Of a stretch of DNA of 64,000 nucleotides, positions 24,371-33,144 are shown piece by piece; the stretch's first letter is position 1; each line of letters opens with the position of its first letter. This DNA is from Bacteroidales bacterium (lineage in GTDB: Bacteria > Bacteroidota > Bacteroidia > Bacteroidales > UBA932), in NCBI GenBank assembly GCA_015060405.1, contig SUYN01000002.1, positions 62,001-126,000 on the forward strand. The letters run 5' to 3'. The notes below the pieces were generated by a model. The model did not search any database and was not told where the DNA came from. It saw only the letters and a program-made list of their open reading frames with translations. Made by a program: the position numbers and the translations under genes.

Positions 24371-26454
24371 TTTGCGTAGAAGCGTCTTGATGCCTCTCTC
24401 TGACGTGCCTGTGAGAAGTTGGACACGCGCTTCATGTAGCCGATCACTCGTGTGAGGAAGTCCACATTCTCGCTTCCGCAGTGAGGACATTTCTTCAGGT
24501 AGCGCTTGTCGATATGTCCGCACTCGTTGCAGACGGTGTTAGGAATGTTGAAGGTGAAATAGTTACATCCCTCTATCGCAGCCACATGGAGAAGCTGGCG
24601 GTACTGCTCCTTGGTAAGATGCTCCTCAAGGTTGAGATGGAGTGCCGAACCACCTGTAAGATGCTCTATGTAGCGGCGTCCATGGAGACGGAACTTGTCA
24701 ACGATGTTGAGCGAGTTATCCTCAACTATATAGAAATATGAGTTATAGCACTCACGAGGAACCACATAGCCGTCCTCCCTGTCCCATTTCGCATGCTTTA
24801 CACCCACGTTCTCCGCAGGAATCATCTCGCAGTTGAACATCAGGTCCTTTGTGCGGTACTTCTTGTTGTATGTCTCCACAAGACCGAGGATCTCCTGGAC
24901 GAATTTCTCATATTCAGGATTGTCATTGATGGTGATTCCAAGGAATTCCGCCGCCTCGACAAGTCCGTTCACTCCGATTGTCAGGTACTGACGTGAGAGG
25001 TTGATGTAGCCTGAATCGAAGAGTGGGAGCATACCCTTCTTCTGAAGTTCCTTGAGATTCTCGTTATAGCAGGTCTGCACCTTGTGCACGAGATCTACCA
25101 CCTCTTCAAGATAAGTCATGTAGTGGATACTGTTCTTTGCAGCATACTGGATGCATCGGTTCAGGTTGATGGTAAGCACGCTCTTCGAACCTGTCGACAC
25201 ACCGCCCGCTCCAAGAGTGTAGCTGAAGCCGTTGTCCTGGATCTCGTTGCGGAGACGGCAGCAGCTTGAGAGAGAGTCGGCGTTGTCGCTGATATATGTG
25301 AAGAACGAATGTCCTTCCGCATACATCTCGGCTGTAAGGTCGCCATATTCCGCATCACGAGGCTCACCGTCCTTTGTAAGGAGGGCCATAGTCTCTACAG
25401 GGAATGTAAGCGGAGTCTTGAGACGCTCTGCGTTGAACCACTTCATGAATGTCTTCTGGAGCCATGAAAGCGATTCCCAGCAAGGCTTGCTGCCGTCAGG
25501 GAAGCGGAACTCTCCGAAAAGGCTCTCGAAGTAATATCGGTCATAGTATGAGATGTTCCAGAACACAGCCTGGAAGTTACGTGCGCCGGTAGGCTGGTTG
25601 ATCGAATATACTATCTGCTCGAAACAGTCTGTGATGACCTTCTTGATGGTGCGTTTCTTCAGGGAAAGGTCAGCCTGATCATCGCTTCTCAGATAGTAGT
25701 CCTCACCATACTCCTTACGGATGAAATAGTCCATATACATGAGGAACTCAGGAGTTGCACAGGCACCCGAAAGCATTGAGGAAACGATGAACACCATGTT
25801 CACAAATCCTCCGCAATATGATTTCAGGTTGGTCGGACGTGTGGAATTTCCACCTATGCCCTTCGTTCCATCAAGGAGCCAAGGGTACATTGTGATGGAA
25901 GCACAGTAGTTCGCCATGGATGTCTCATCATTCTTATAGATGAAATGGTTCTTGAGCAGGTGGATGTACTTGTCCGAAAGCTCACGGCCATAGACGTCCT
26001 TGATGCGGTCAGTAAGAAGACGACGGTTCAGACGGATGAAGTTCTGTTTCGGAAGCTCGCCTATGAGAGTGGCGATGTTCTTCTTCTCCACATTGGCGTT
26101 CGCATCGTACTTCGAACCTGTAGCTGCATTCGAAGCGTCGCAGTACGAAGTGAGGAAGTCAAGCTTGTCCTTGACTTCACGATCCTCCATATGCTTCTGA
26201 CGGTAAAGGATATAGCTCTTGGCTACAGCATAATAATGCTCGGCCATGAGAGCGACCTCAACCTGATTCTGGATTTCCTCGACGCTCATTCCGTCTTTAA
26301 CACGCACTCTACTGAGGATACCTATGAGGTCGTCCTCTGAAGCATAACTGCCCACAGCCAGAAAAGCCTTGCTGATGGCATTCTTGATCTTGTCTACCGA
26401 AAAGGTCTCGCGCTTTCCGTCTCTTTTTACTATACTTAATTCTGAGCTACCCAT
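24364..26454 (-). CDS. nrdD: Anaerobic ribonucleoside-triphosphate reductase NrdD
   Basis: 696 residues from MGSSELSIVKRDGKRE; the open frame runs 34 codons further but crosses the -7 box. An N-terminal ATP-cone (VKRDGKRETFSVDKIKNAISKAF) is followed by the catalytic barrel. The C-terminal zinc site CNECGH...CPHCGSE precedes the glycyl-radical loop TRVIGYMKRVSNFS. It makes dNTPs under anoxia and is activated by NrdG. The promoter box is 22 bases upstream, and two DnaA-box-like sites lie further upstream. Confidence 0.97.
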   Translation of the reverse strand: MGSSELSIVKRDGKRETFSVDKIKNAISKAFLAVGSYASEDDLIGILSRVRVKDGMSVEEIQNQVEVALMAEHYYAVAKSYILYRQKHMEDREVKDKLDFLTSYCDASNAATGSKYDANANVEKKNIATLIGELPKQNFIRLNRRLLTDRIKDVYGRELSDKYIHLLKNHFIYKNDETSMANYCASITMYPWLLDGTKGIGGNSTRPTNLKSYCGGFVNMVFIVSSMLSGACATPEFLMYMDYFIRKEYGEDYYLRSDDQADLSLKKRTIKKVITDCFEQIVYSINQPTGARNFQAVFWNISYYDRYYFESLFGEFRFPDGSKPCWESLSWLQKTFMKWFNAERLKTPLTFPVETMALLTKDGEPRDAEYGDLTAEMYAEGHSFFTYISDNADSLSSCCRLRNEIQDNGFSYTLGAGGVSTGSKSVLTINLNRCIQYAAKNSIHYMTYLEEVVDLVHKVQTCYNENLKELQKKGMLPLFDSGYINLSRQYLTIGVNGLVEAAEFLGITINDNPEYEKFVQEILGLVETYNKKYRTKDLMFNCEMIPAENVGVKHAKWDREDGYVVPRECYNSYFYIVEDNSLNIVDKFRLHGRRYIEHLTGGSALHLNLEEHLTKEQYRQLLHVAAIEGCNYFTFNIPNTVCNECGHIDKRYLKKCPHCGSENVDFLTRVIGYMKRVSNFSQARQREASRRFYAKW

Positions 26455-26475
26455 GTTTGTTTCTGTTTTGGACGA

Positions 26476-26483
26476 CAAATTTA
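26476..26483 (-). promoter_or_regulatory. -7 box of nrdDG
   Basis: TAAATTTG on the minus strand, 22 bases before the chosen nrdD ATG. It rules out the longer N-terminus. Confidence 0.6.
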
Positions 26484-26534
26484 TAAAACAACTCTCATAG
26501 AAAAAGGGGGCCGGAGCTATTTCATGGACAAAAG

Positions 26535-26555
26535 TTATCCACAGGATTATCAACA
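26535..26555 (+). promoter_or_regulatory. Two DnaA-box-like sites upstream of nrdDG
   Basis: TTATCCACA (26535-26543, exact consensus) and TTATCAACA (26547-26555, one mismatch) in the same orientation, 12 bases apart. They lie about 60-80 bases upstream of the predicted nrdD transcription start. Confidence 0.55.
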
Positions 26556-26633
26556 ATGCATCCCAGGCACGCAGGACGCATTTTTCAGGATATTACAGGA
26601 AATTTCTAATAAAAATAATCCATCGGCCCGGAT

Positions 26634-26664
26634 TTTGACGGAACAGCGGGATTTGCTACATTTG
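26634..26664 (+). promoter_or_regulatory. Full promoter of the DUF4294 gene
   Basis: TTTG (26634-26637) - 19 bases - TACATTTG (26657-26664). The ATG at 26674 is nine bases on, so the upstream in-frame ATG at 26524 cannot be the start. Confidence 0.75.
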
Positions 26665-26673
26665 CATCCTGCT

Positions 26674-27450
26674 ATGAATGGGAGGAAGAGGCATATTGTC
26701 TGTCTGGCGGCAATCCTTGCATTGCTGCTGGGCGGAGTGTGCTTCAGCGAAGCGGCCGCCCAAAGGAAAAGGAAGTCTTCTGTGGTGAAGGCAATGGAAG
26801 AGGAGAAAGCCAGGGAAGAGGCCGTCATAGAGGCGAGAAGAAAGGCCATGGAGGCGGCCAGGCCGCAGGGAGAGCTGCTCCAGTTCATCGTGGAGGACGG
26901 TGACACGATCTTTGTGGATGAACTTCAGGCCGCAAGGATATGGCAGAAACTGCCGAGACAGAAAGGCCGCGAATGGAGGAAATACTACCGCCTGGTACAT
27001 AACTTCAGCAAGGCCTACCCATATGCCCTGGTGGCGAAGAAACTCGTAATACAGGCTGACAGCACCATAGCCGCCGACAAGCTGAAGGGGGCGAAGAGAG
27101 AGAAGTACATAGCCCAGGTCCAGGAAGAACTTTTCGATGTGTTCGAAGGACAGATGAGGAAACTGACCGTAAGCCAGGGCGCACTTATAATGAAGCTTAT
27201 CGACAGGGAAGTCGGCAAATCCTCATATAACATAATCAAGGGATACAAGAGCGGAATAACGGCAGGATTCTGGCAGGGCATCGCCAAAATGTTCGGTTCG
27301 GACCTGAAGGCACCGTACGACCCGGAAGGCGAAGACGAAGCCACCGAGGAACTTGTGAAGCTGTGGGAAGCCGGAGAATTTGACGGACTCTATTATTCCC
27401 TGTTTTGGAAATGGCCGCCGACGGTAGATATTCCGTCAAAATACCTGTAG
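26674..27450 (+). CDS. DUF4294 family exported protein
   Basis: 258 residues from MNGRKRHIVCLAAILALLLGG. A signal peptide (to about residue 28) is followed by a charged helix (KAMEEEKAREEAVIEARRKAMEAAR) and the DUF4294 region. Conserved features are LPRQKGREWRKYYRLVHNFSKAYPYA, LTVSQGALIMKLIDREVGKSSYNIIK and FWKWPPTVDIPSKYL. The family is Bacteroidota-specific with no known function. Its last 58 bases overlap the 3' end of convergent lpxH, so the two mRNAs are complementary over that stretch. Confidence 0.85.
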   Translation: MNGRKRHIVCLAAILALLLGGVCFSEAAAQRKRKSSVVKAMEEEKAREEAVIEARRKAMEAARPQGELLQFIVEDGDTIFVDELQAARIWQKLPRQKGREWRKYYRLVHNFSKAYPYALVAKKLVIQADSTIAADKLKGAKREKYIAQVQEELFDVFEGQMRKLTVSQGALIMKLIDREVGKSSYNIIKGYKSGITAGFWQGIAKMFGSDLKAPYDPEGEDEATEELVKLWEAGEFDGLYYSLFWKWPPTVDIPSKYL

Positions 27451-28136
27451 GGAGAATCCTCCATCCAGTCCTTGAGTATATGGAATTCCGCACCGGACGG
27501 AAGCGTCATGTGCACATCCGCGTGATAATGTCCGAAAATGAAGAAGTCGACATCATTTTCCTCGGCGAACTTCTCAGCAAACCTATACAGCGGCTCCTCC
27601 ACCCCTCTGAACATATACTCCTGATGACGCGCGAGACGATTGCGTCTTGACCATCCGTTTCCCAGACGGAAGGCTATCCACGGATGCAGGGTGCTGAACA
27701 GGACCTGAAGCGGACGGCAATGGAAGACTCCGCGCAGAAAGCGGTAGCCGGCAGGCACAGGTCCGAGGCCGTCTCCGTGGCCGAGGCAGAAACGCCTGCC
27801 CCCGATTTCGACCAGAGCCGGCTGGACAAGCCGCTTCATTCCCAGCTCCTCAAAGTAGCTGTATGTCCACACATCATGGTTCCCCTGGAAGAAATACACC
27901 TCGACACCCTTGTCCATAAGGTCCTGGAGGGCAGAAAACACACGCACATAGCCTTTCGGGACCACATCCCTGTACTCGTACCAGAAATCCCAGATGTCAC
28001 CGAGAAGATATAAGGCCCGGGCATCTCCGGATATGGACTTCAGGAAATTCACAAAACGCCCCTCCCGGTCGGCAGGATCACCTGCCTGAAGTCCGAGATG
28101 GACATCCGAAACGAAATATGTGCGGTTTCTTTCCAT
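27393..28136 (-). CDS. lpxH: UDP-2,3-diacylglucosamine diphosphatase, LpxH family
   Basis: 247 residues of the calcineurin-like fold with all metal motifs: VSDVHLG, LLGDIWDFWYEY, FQGNHDVW, CLGHGDGLG and IFGHYHADVHM. The enzyme hydrolyses UDP-diacylglucosamine to lipid X in lipid A synthesis at the inner-membrane surface. uppP begins one base upstream in the same direction and may be co-transcribed, linking two envelope-precursor enzymes. The C-terminal codons overlap the convergent DUF4294 gene by 58 bases. Confidence 0.85.
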   Translation of the reverse strand: MERNRTYFVSDVHLGLQAGDPADREGRFVNFLKSISGDARALYLLGDIWDFWYEYRDVVPKGYVRVFSALQDLMDKGVEVYFFQGNHDVWTYSYFEELGMKRLVQPALVEIGGRRFCLGHGDGLGPVPAGYRFLRGVFHCRPLQVLFSTLHPWIAFRLGNGWSRRNRLARHQEYMFRGVEEPLYRFAEKFAEENDVDFFIFGHYHADVHMTLPSGAEFHILKDWMEDSPYRYFDGISTVGGHFQNRE

Positions 28137-28949
28137 TTATGCAAATATGAATATTGCTGCAGCAGCGATGAGACAGTACAGGGCGAACCAGCTGAGTTTC
28201 GCCTTCTTCACAAGGGCCATCATCACCCTGCATGCAAAAAGTCCCGACAGAAAAGCGGAGACAAAGCCGAGCATCAGGGCTGTCCCCCCGACGGAAGAAG
28301 CTCCGAACTCACCCCCGACGACTTCCAGGAATGTCTCGCCAAGAATAGGCACAAGCACCATAAGAAAGGAGAACTGCGCCATGACATCCCTCTTCACCCC
28401 GCAGATGAGACCGGTGGAAATGGTGGTGCCTGAACGCGATAGTCCGGGAATGACAGCAAAAGCCTGACCGAGGCCTACTGCAAAAGCCTGCCAGTACGAG
28501 ATGCCGTTGCGGTACTCTTTGACAGGAAATATAGAACTGGAGCCGGGACGCGATGCACGGTCCGAGAAGAAAAGCAGCACTGCCGTCATCACAAGGGCGA
28601 TGCCGACAACGCGGATGGAGCCGAACATAGCCTCAACATCGTCCTTGAAGAACAGGCCCACTATAAGGACGGGAATCATAGATACAGCTATCTTCAGGAC
28701 ATAGTCAGTCTGATCATTGTTGCTGAATCTGAAGAATCCCTTCAGAAGATCCAGGATCTGCCTTCTGAACACTACTATCGTACTGAGGACGGTAGCTGCA
28801 TGGACCATCGTGGTGAAGAGGAGATCATCGGTCGTCTCCACGCCCAGCAGCACCTTGCCGATTTCAAGATGCCCGCTGCTGCTCACCGGCAGGAACTCCG
28901 TCAGACCCTGTATGAGTCCGAGGATTATAGCCTCATACCATTCCATCAT
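28137..28949 (-). CDS. uppP: Undecaprenyl-diphosphate phosphatase UppP/BacA
   Basis: 270 residues with about eight membrane segments. Both UppP active-site regions are present: GLIQGLTEFLPVSSSGHLEIGKVLL near the N-terminus and PGLSRSGTTISTGLICGVKRD around residue 165. It recycles the C55-PP carrier used for peptidoglycan and surface glycans. The start overlaps the stop of the DUF3098 gene by one base (TAATG), indicating translational coupling in an ftsX-DUF3098-uppP-lpxH operon. Confidence 0.96.
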   Translation of the reverse strand: MMEWYEAIILGLIQGLTEFLPVSSSGHLEIGKVLLGVETTDDLLFTTMVHAATVLSTIVVFRRQILDLLKGFFRFSNNDQTDYVLKIAVSMIPVLIVGLFFKDDVEAMFGSIRVVGIALVMTAVLLFFSDRASRPGSSSIFPVKEYRNGISYWQAFAVGLGQAFAVIPGLSRSGTTISTGLICGVKRDVMAQFSFLMVLVPILGETFLEVVGGEFGASSVGGTALMLGFVSAFLSGLFACRVMMALVKKAKLSWFALYCLIAAAAIFIFA

Positions 28950-29203
28950 TATTCCTTACCACCCTCCTGACCCTTGCCGAAAAGGCCCATGATCGCAATC
29001 ACTTCTATCACGATACCAAGAATTATGACGATCGGAGCCGCCACCATACGGCGGAAGTCGAACATATCATAATTGAACACTTCGGGATCAGTGCTGCCGC
29101 CACCCGTCATCAGCACATAACCTGAAACCATGACCAGCAGTCCGACAAGAAGCAGCTTGAGTCCCTTCGGGGTGATCGGCATTTTTGTATTGTTGTTTTC
29201 CAT
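28949..29203 (-). CDS. DUF3098 small membrane protein
   Basis: 84 residues with two transmembrane helices (about 15-33 and 52-72) separated by TGGGSTDPEVFNYDMFDFRRMVAAP. The arrangement and this loop fit the Bacteroidota family DUF3098, usually encoded between ftsX and uppP exactly as here. The function is unknown. The conserved location suggests a role with the FtsX or UppP proteins, but that is inference from order only. Confidence 0.85.
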   Translation of the reverse strand: MENNNTKMPITPKGLKLLLVGLLVMVSGYVLMTGGGSTDPEVFNYDMFDFRRMVAAPIVIILGIVIEVIAIMGLFGKGQEGGKE

Positions 29204-29208
29204 GACAC

Positions 29209-30087
29209 TTAATAATATAATTCGTCTTTCTTGAGAGAAATCAGTTTGTTCACGACAAAGAATGTGCTTATCAGACAGATCGCCAGGCCGGCCGCAACAA
29301 CTATGCCGAGCACTATCAGCAGAAGATCCATACGGAAGATCTCAAACAGCTGTTCGAATTCGTTCCTCATCACGAACATGAGTCCAAGAAGAACGATTAT
29401 GGCGATGAAGGCTGCAAAAAGCCCCTGAAAGGCAGACTGGAGAAGGAACGGGCCGCGTATGAACGAACGTGTCGCTCCGACCAGTTTCATTGTATGAATG
29501 GTGAATCTGCGGGCGAACACACTCAGACGCACCGTATTGTTTATGAGCACGAAGGATATGAACAGGAGAAGGGATATGAAGACTCCGAGCACAAGCGATA
29601 TCCTGTTCAGATTAGCGTTCAGGGCATCCACAAGGGATTTCTGATAGATGACCTCCTCGACCAGAGGACTTCTGGAGATTTCCTTCCTTACCACTTCAAG
29701 ACTGTCCGCAGACACATAGTCAGCCGCGAGCGTAACATCGATGGACACCGGAATCGGAGAAGTCTCGAACACATCCAGAAAGTCCTCTCCAAGCTGCTGT
29801 GCAAGCTCCCTCTGTCCCTGTTCCTTGGAGATGAATACCGTGTTCTTTATATATCTTTCACCATCCAGGGTCTCCTTGAACCTCAGTGCCTCTTCATCAC
29901 CCACAGTCTGCTTCATCATGACGGAGACCTGCATGTTCTCCTTGAAATAGTCGGAAACACCCTTGGCATTTACCAGCAGAAGGCTGGCTACTCCGACCAG
30001 AAGAAGCACGAGACTTATGCTTATCACTGACGACAGATAAGCGTTCATAAGCCTTCTGTGCATTATTTTATTATCTGCCTTACCCAT
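29209..30087 (-). CDS. ftsX: Cell division protein FtsX
   Basis: 292 residues from MGKADNKIMHRRLMNAYLSS. An upstream TTG in frame is part of the -7 box and is excluded. Four transmembrane helices are arranged as in FtsX: one near residues 23-43, and three in the C-terminal half. A large extracytoplasmic domain (about 48-165) carries KENMQVSVMMKQ and LVEEVIYQKSLVDALNANL. FtsX with the ATPase FtsE couples division to amidase activators such as EnvC-type proteins; an EnvC-like protein is encoded at 10 kb. FtsE is not in the window. Confidence 0.92.
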   Translation of the reverse strand: MGKADNKIMHRRLMNAYLSSVISISLVLLLVGVASLLLVNAKGVSDYFKENMQVSVMMKQTVGDEEALRFKETLDGERYIKNTVFISKEQGQRELAQQLGEDFLDVFETSPIPVSIDVTLAADYVSADSLEVVRKEISRSPLVEEVIYQKSLVDALNANLNRISLVLGVFISLLLFISFVLINNTVRLSVFARRFTIHTMKLVGATRSFIRGPFLLQSAFQGLFAAFIAIIVLLGLMFVMRNEFEQLFEIFRMDLLLIVLGIVVAAGLAICLISTFFVVNKLISLKKDELYY

Positions 30088-30108
30088 ATGAATAGTCCTA
30101 ACAAGCCC

Positions 30109-30145
30109 CAAAGATAGTGAAATTCAAAAAAAATTCTTATCTTTG
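30109..30145. promoter_or_regulatory. Divergent -7 boxes, ftsX and glycogen-synthase-like gene
   Basis: TATCTTTG on the minus strand (30109-30116, for ftsX) and on the plus strand (30138-30145). The two boxes face outward with 21 bases between, giving an almost symmetrical bidirectional promoter. Confidence 0.7.
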
Positions 30146-30173
30146 TAGTTGATTTTGTCTAAAAATAAACAGT

Positions 30174-30989
30174 ATGGGTAATACGGTCAAAAGAGTCCTG
30201 TTCGTCAATTCGGAGATATTCCCTTATCTTCCGGAATCTGAGATTGCCAACATCGGAAGATACCTTCCACAGGGCATTCAGGAAAGAAAGAAGGAAATCA
30301 GGTCCTTCATGCCTAGATACGGCTGCATCAACGAGAGGAAGAACCAGCTTCACGAAGTGATCCGCCTGTCAGGAATGAACATCATCATCAACGATGTCGA
30401 CAGACCTCTTGTGATCAAAGTAGCCTCTATTTCATCTGCAAGGATGCAGGTGTACTTCATCGACAACGAAGACTACTTCCACCGCAAGAGCGTATACCAC
30501 GATGCGGAAGGAAAATTCTTCGAGGACAACAGCGAAAGAGCAATCTTCTTTGCAAGAGGAGTACTTGAGACAGTGAAGAAGCTCCGCTGGGCTCCGGACA
30601 TCATACATTGCCAGGGATGGATCTCACAGGTCCTCCCACTCTACCTCAAGAAATGCTACATCGACGACCCTATCTTCTCGCAGAGCAAGGTGGTGCTTTC
30701 TCTATATGACGACACGCCTGAGGCGTTCTCTCCTGACTTCAAGGACAGGATCCTGTTCAGCGGAGTGACCGAAAAGGATGTAGAGATACTGTCGGAGCCG
30801 ACTGGCATAAATCTTGCGAAACTCGCGGCGGGCTATTCAGACGGAATCATCCTCGGAACAGGCAACGTACACGAGGACATCGTGGCCTTCTGCAAAGAGT
30901 CCGGTCTTCCGGTCCTGCCATACAATGCGGCGGCAATGGAAGACGGCTCGTACATTGAAGATTATAACAATTTTTACGATCAGTTGTAA
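30174..30989 (+). CDS. Glycogen/starch synthase N-terminal domain protein (single domain)
   Basis: 271 residues related only to the N-terminal half of GT5 glycogen synthase. FVNSEIFPYLPESEIANIGRYLPQGIQ takes the place of the ADP-glucose loop KTGGLADV, and WAPDIIHCQGWISQVLPLYLK corresponds to the DVVHxHDW region. The KTGG motif is missing and the C-terminal GT-B domain is absent, so conventional synthase activity is doubtful. Stand-alone forms paired with a DUF4270 gene recur in Bacteroidota. Here the DUF4270 gene follows after 26 bases. Confidence 0.75.
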   Translation: MGNTVKRVLFVNSEIFPYLPESEIANIGRYLPQGIQERKKEIRSFMPRYGCINERKNQLHEVIRLSGMNIIINDVDRPLVIKVASISSARMQVYFIDNEDYFHRKSVYHDAEGKFFEDNSERAIFFARGVLETVKKLRWAPDIIHCQGWISQVLPLYLKKCYIDDPIFSQSKVVLSLYDDTPEAFSPDFKDRILFSGVTEKDVEILSEPTGINLAKLAAGYSDGIILGTGNVHEDIVAFCKESGLPVLPYNAAAMEDGSYIEDYNNFYDQL

Positions 30990-31015
30990 AAATACGGTCG
31001 AGTAACTTAAGAAAT

Positions 31016-32740
31016 ATGAATTTTAAATCATTGGCCGGAGCCATCCGCCTTGCGGCGATCGGTGCGACACTGCTTGGCTCGGCGTCATGTGTGAGCATCA
31101 ACGAAAGACTCGGAGAGAACCTCATCCCCACAGATCAGAAATGGGAAGTCTTCGACGTCAAGCCTATGGATCTGAAAGATGTCAGGATGCAGATGTCCGA
31201 CAGTCTTTCCGGCTACAGCACTACAAGATTCACTTTCGGAGCGATCAAGGACAGCGAGCTTGGAACAAGCACAAGGAGTGCAAGTTTCACGCTTGTTCCT
31301 CTTTATGACACCCTTGACCTTGGAAAGAATCCCAAAGTCAGACAATTCCATTTCAGCGCCGTCCGCGACACCCTCTCGGTATCTGACGAAAGTCAGCTTA
31401 GAATACTCCAGAATGTATTCGTTTCAGAGCTGAAGAAGCCTCTCGATTCGACAGTACTTTACACAGGATCATTCATGGATGCTGCAAAACGCGCGGAATT
31501 CCTCGACACAGACAACATCATCACAGCCGGAATTCCGGTATATGACGGGGGGGACACTCTTTCGTTCGATTTCAGCAAGGATTTCGCACAGGATTTCCTG
31601 AAACGGCTGGACGCCTATCAGCAGACAGCCGCACTTGACAGCATGGACCTTTTCATAGAGAAGTTCCCGGGAATCTACATAACCACAGACGCTCCATCAG
31701 GAAACGGAGGACGTATCAACATGATGGACATCAGCATCGACGATTCTCAGGGTTACATAGCGGGCAATTATGCAGAGCTCAAGATAACTTCCACATACGG
31801 AGACAGACTTGTCGACACTGCTTTCGTGTTCTTCTTCGGTCCGGCAGAATTCCTTAAGGACGATGACACATCATACCCTACCCAGTTTGCGTTCAATGCA
31901 AGCTCGCACGAGAGCTATGACATATACAGGAAAGGCATAACCGCCACAGACAGGATCTATGTAGAAGGCGGAAGCGGCATCAAGCCGGTTGTAAAGGCCA
32001 GCGAGATAAAGGGACTTGTCGAAGAACAGCTTGCTGCCAACGGAATCACAGACAAGAATGAAGTAGTTATAAACAAGGCGACAATCATCCTTCCGTATAA
32101 TGTAGAAGGAAATTACGATCTTCTTGACCATTATCCTATGATCCTCAGCCCTACCGTACGGCTCAGAAGTTCAGAGGGAGGCTATGTCTCATATGCCGGC
32201 ATTACTGATTCCAGCATCTCATCTGAGAACCAGGGCGACATAAACAGGTCCACGAACATGTATTCACCAGACATCAGCTACCACGTGCAGGAAATCCTGA
32301 ATCTCGATGAGAACGACAAGGATTATCAGGCCAAGCTTGAGTCTCATGACATCTGGTTCCTGATCATGTACGAAGAGGTCGTGGAGACACAGAACAACAG
32401 CGCATACAACGACCTGTACAACAATCTCCTTTACAGTTCATATTACAATAACCTCTATGGTTATAACGGCTATGGCGGATACGGAGGCTATGGTGGATAT
32501 GGCGGTTACGGAGGGTACGGCGGATATGGTGGTTATGGAGGCTACGGATATGGCAGCAACTACTACAACTATTATATGATGGCCATGTACGCGAGCGCGA
32601 TGAATTCCTCATCCAACACGAAGTCGTCGATTGAGCTTGACAAGGACAGATACTATTGTGGCGTACTTAACGGACCTGAAGCGGCCGGAGCAAAGCCACA
32701 GCTCAAGATAACATTCTCGGTTCCTTTGAGTGCAGAGTAA
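31016..32740 (+). CDS. DUF4270 family lipoprotein with GGY repeat
   Basis: 574 residues. A lipobox-like GSASC ends the signal sequence at about residue 26, followed by NERLGENLIPTDQKWEVFD, a typical DUF4270 opening. A long beta-rich body ends with KPQLKITFSVPL. Near the C-terminus (about residues 487-510) lie eight consecutive Gly-Gly-Tyr triplets followed by YGYGSNYYNYYMM. The triplets use varied synonymous codons, which argues for selection on the protein sequence. Function is unknown; surface exposure is plausible. A strong terminator follows. Confidence 0.82.
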   Translation: MNFKSLAGAIRLAAIGATLLGSASCVSINERLGENLIPTDQKWEVFDVKPMDLKDVRMQMSDSLSGYSTTRFTFGAIKDSELGTSTRSASFTLVPLYDTLDLGKNPKVRQFHFSAVRDTLSVSDESQLRILQNVFVSELKKPLDSTVLYTGSFMDAAKRAEFLDTDNIITAGIPVYDGGDTLSFDFSKDFAQDFLKRLDAYQQTAALDSMDLFIEKFPGIYITTDAPSGNGGRINMMDISIDDSQGYIAGNYAELKITSTYGDRLVDTAFVFFFGPAEFLKDDDTSYPTQFAFNASSHESYDIYRKGITATDRIYVEGGSGIKPVVKASEIKGLVEEQLAANGITDKNEVVINKATIILPYNVEGNYDLLDHYPMILSPTVRLRSSEGGYVSYAGITDSSISSENQGDINRSTNMYSPDISYHVQEILNLDENDKDYQAKLESHDIWFLIMYEEVVETQNNSAYNDLYNNLLYSSYYNNLYGYNGYGGYGGYGGYGGYGGYGGYGGYGGYGYGSNYYNYYMMAMYASAMNSSSNTKSSIELDKDRYYCGVLNGPEAAGAKPQLKITFSVPLSAE

Positions 32741-32747
32741 TAAAAAG

Positions 32748-32785
32748 GAAGGGCAGTTCAGAAATCTGACTGCCCTTCTTTTTTA
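32748..32785. terminator. Bidirectional terminator, DUF4270/acpP
   Basis: 10-bp stem GAAGGGCAGT/ACTGCCCTTC followed by seven T on the plus strand, between convergent genes. Confidence 0.85.
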
Positions 32786-32798
32786 TTTTCAGTGATGA

Positions 32799-33044
32799 TT
32801 ATTTTGCATCAACCTTTGCCTGAATGTACTCGATAGCATCACCTACTGTTGCGATCTTGTCACCTGCGTCATCGTCTGGAATCTCGATGTCGAATTTCTT
32901 CTCGAAGTCCATGATAAGTTCTACGATGTCAAGTGAGTCTGCACCGAGATCATTTGTGAAGCTAGCTGTTTCAGTTACCTCCGAAGGATCAACGCCCAAT
33001 TTCTCAACGATGATTGCCTTTACGTCTTCTGCAATATTAGCCAT
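32799..33044 (-). CDS. acpP: Acyl carrier protein
   Basis: 81 residues from [20 protein letters not shown]; longer frames upstream are A/T-rich leader. The phosphopantetheine attachment serine is in [19 protein letters not shown], and the acidic helix II/III sequence is typical of fatty-acid ACP. It is the carrier for fatty-acid synthesis and a likely substrate of the phosphopantetheinyl transferase at 8.2 kb. It also probably donates acyl chains to the lipid acyltransferases at 49 kb. No consensus promoter is clear in the roughly 100-base upstream gap. Confidence 0.97.
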   Translation of the reverse strand: MANIAEDVKAIIVEKLGVDPSEVTETASFTNDLGADSLDIVELIMDFEKKFDIEIPDDDAGDKIATVGDAIEYIQAKVDAK

Positions 33045-33144
33045 AACGTTAGTTTTTAAGTTAATTATTATTTTAGTATACGTATTTGCGCTAAAACTAT
33101 GCAAATTAAAGAAAAAAAAATGAGAAATAAAAATTTAGGGATAA

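Noticed and set aside
26524..26570. Chromosome origin at the DnaA boxes
   Set aside because: Only two boxes, no cluster, no AT-rich unwinding region and no dnaA/dnaN neighbours. A regulatory role is simpler.
26524..26673. Earlier ATG for the DUF4294 protein
   Set aside because: It would place the consensus promoter and both DnaA boxes inside the gene. The later ATG gives a proper signal peptide.
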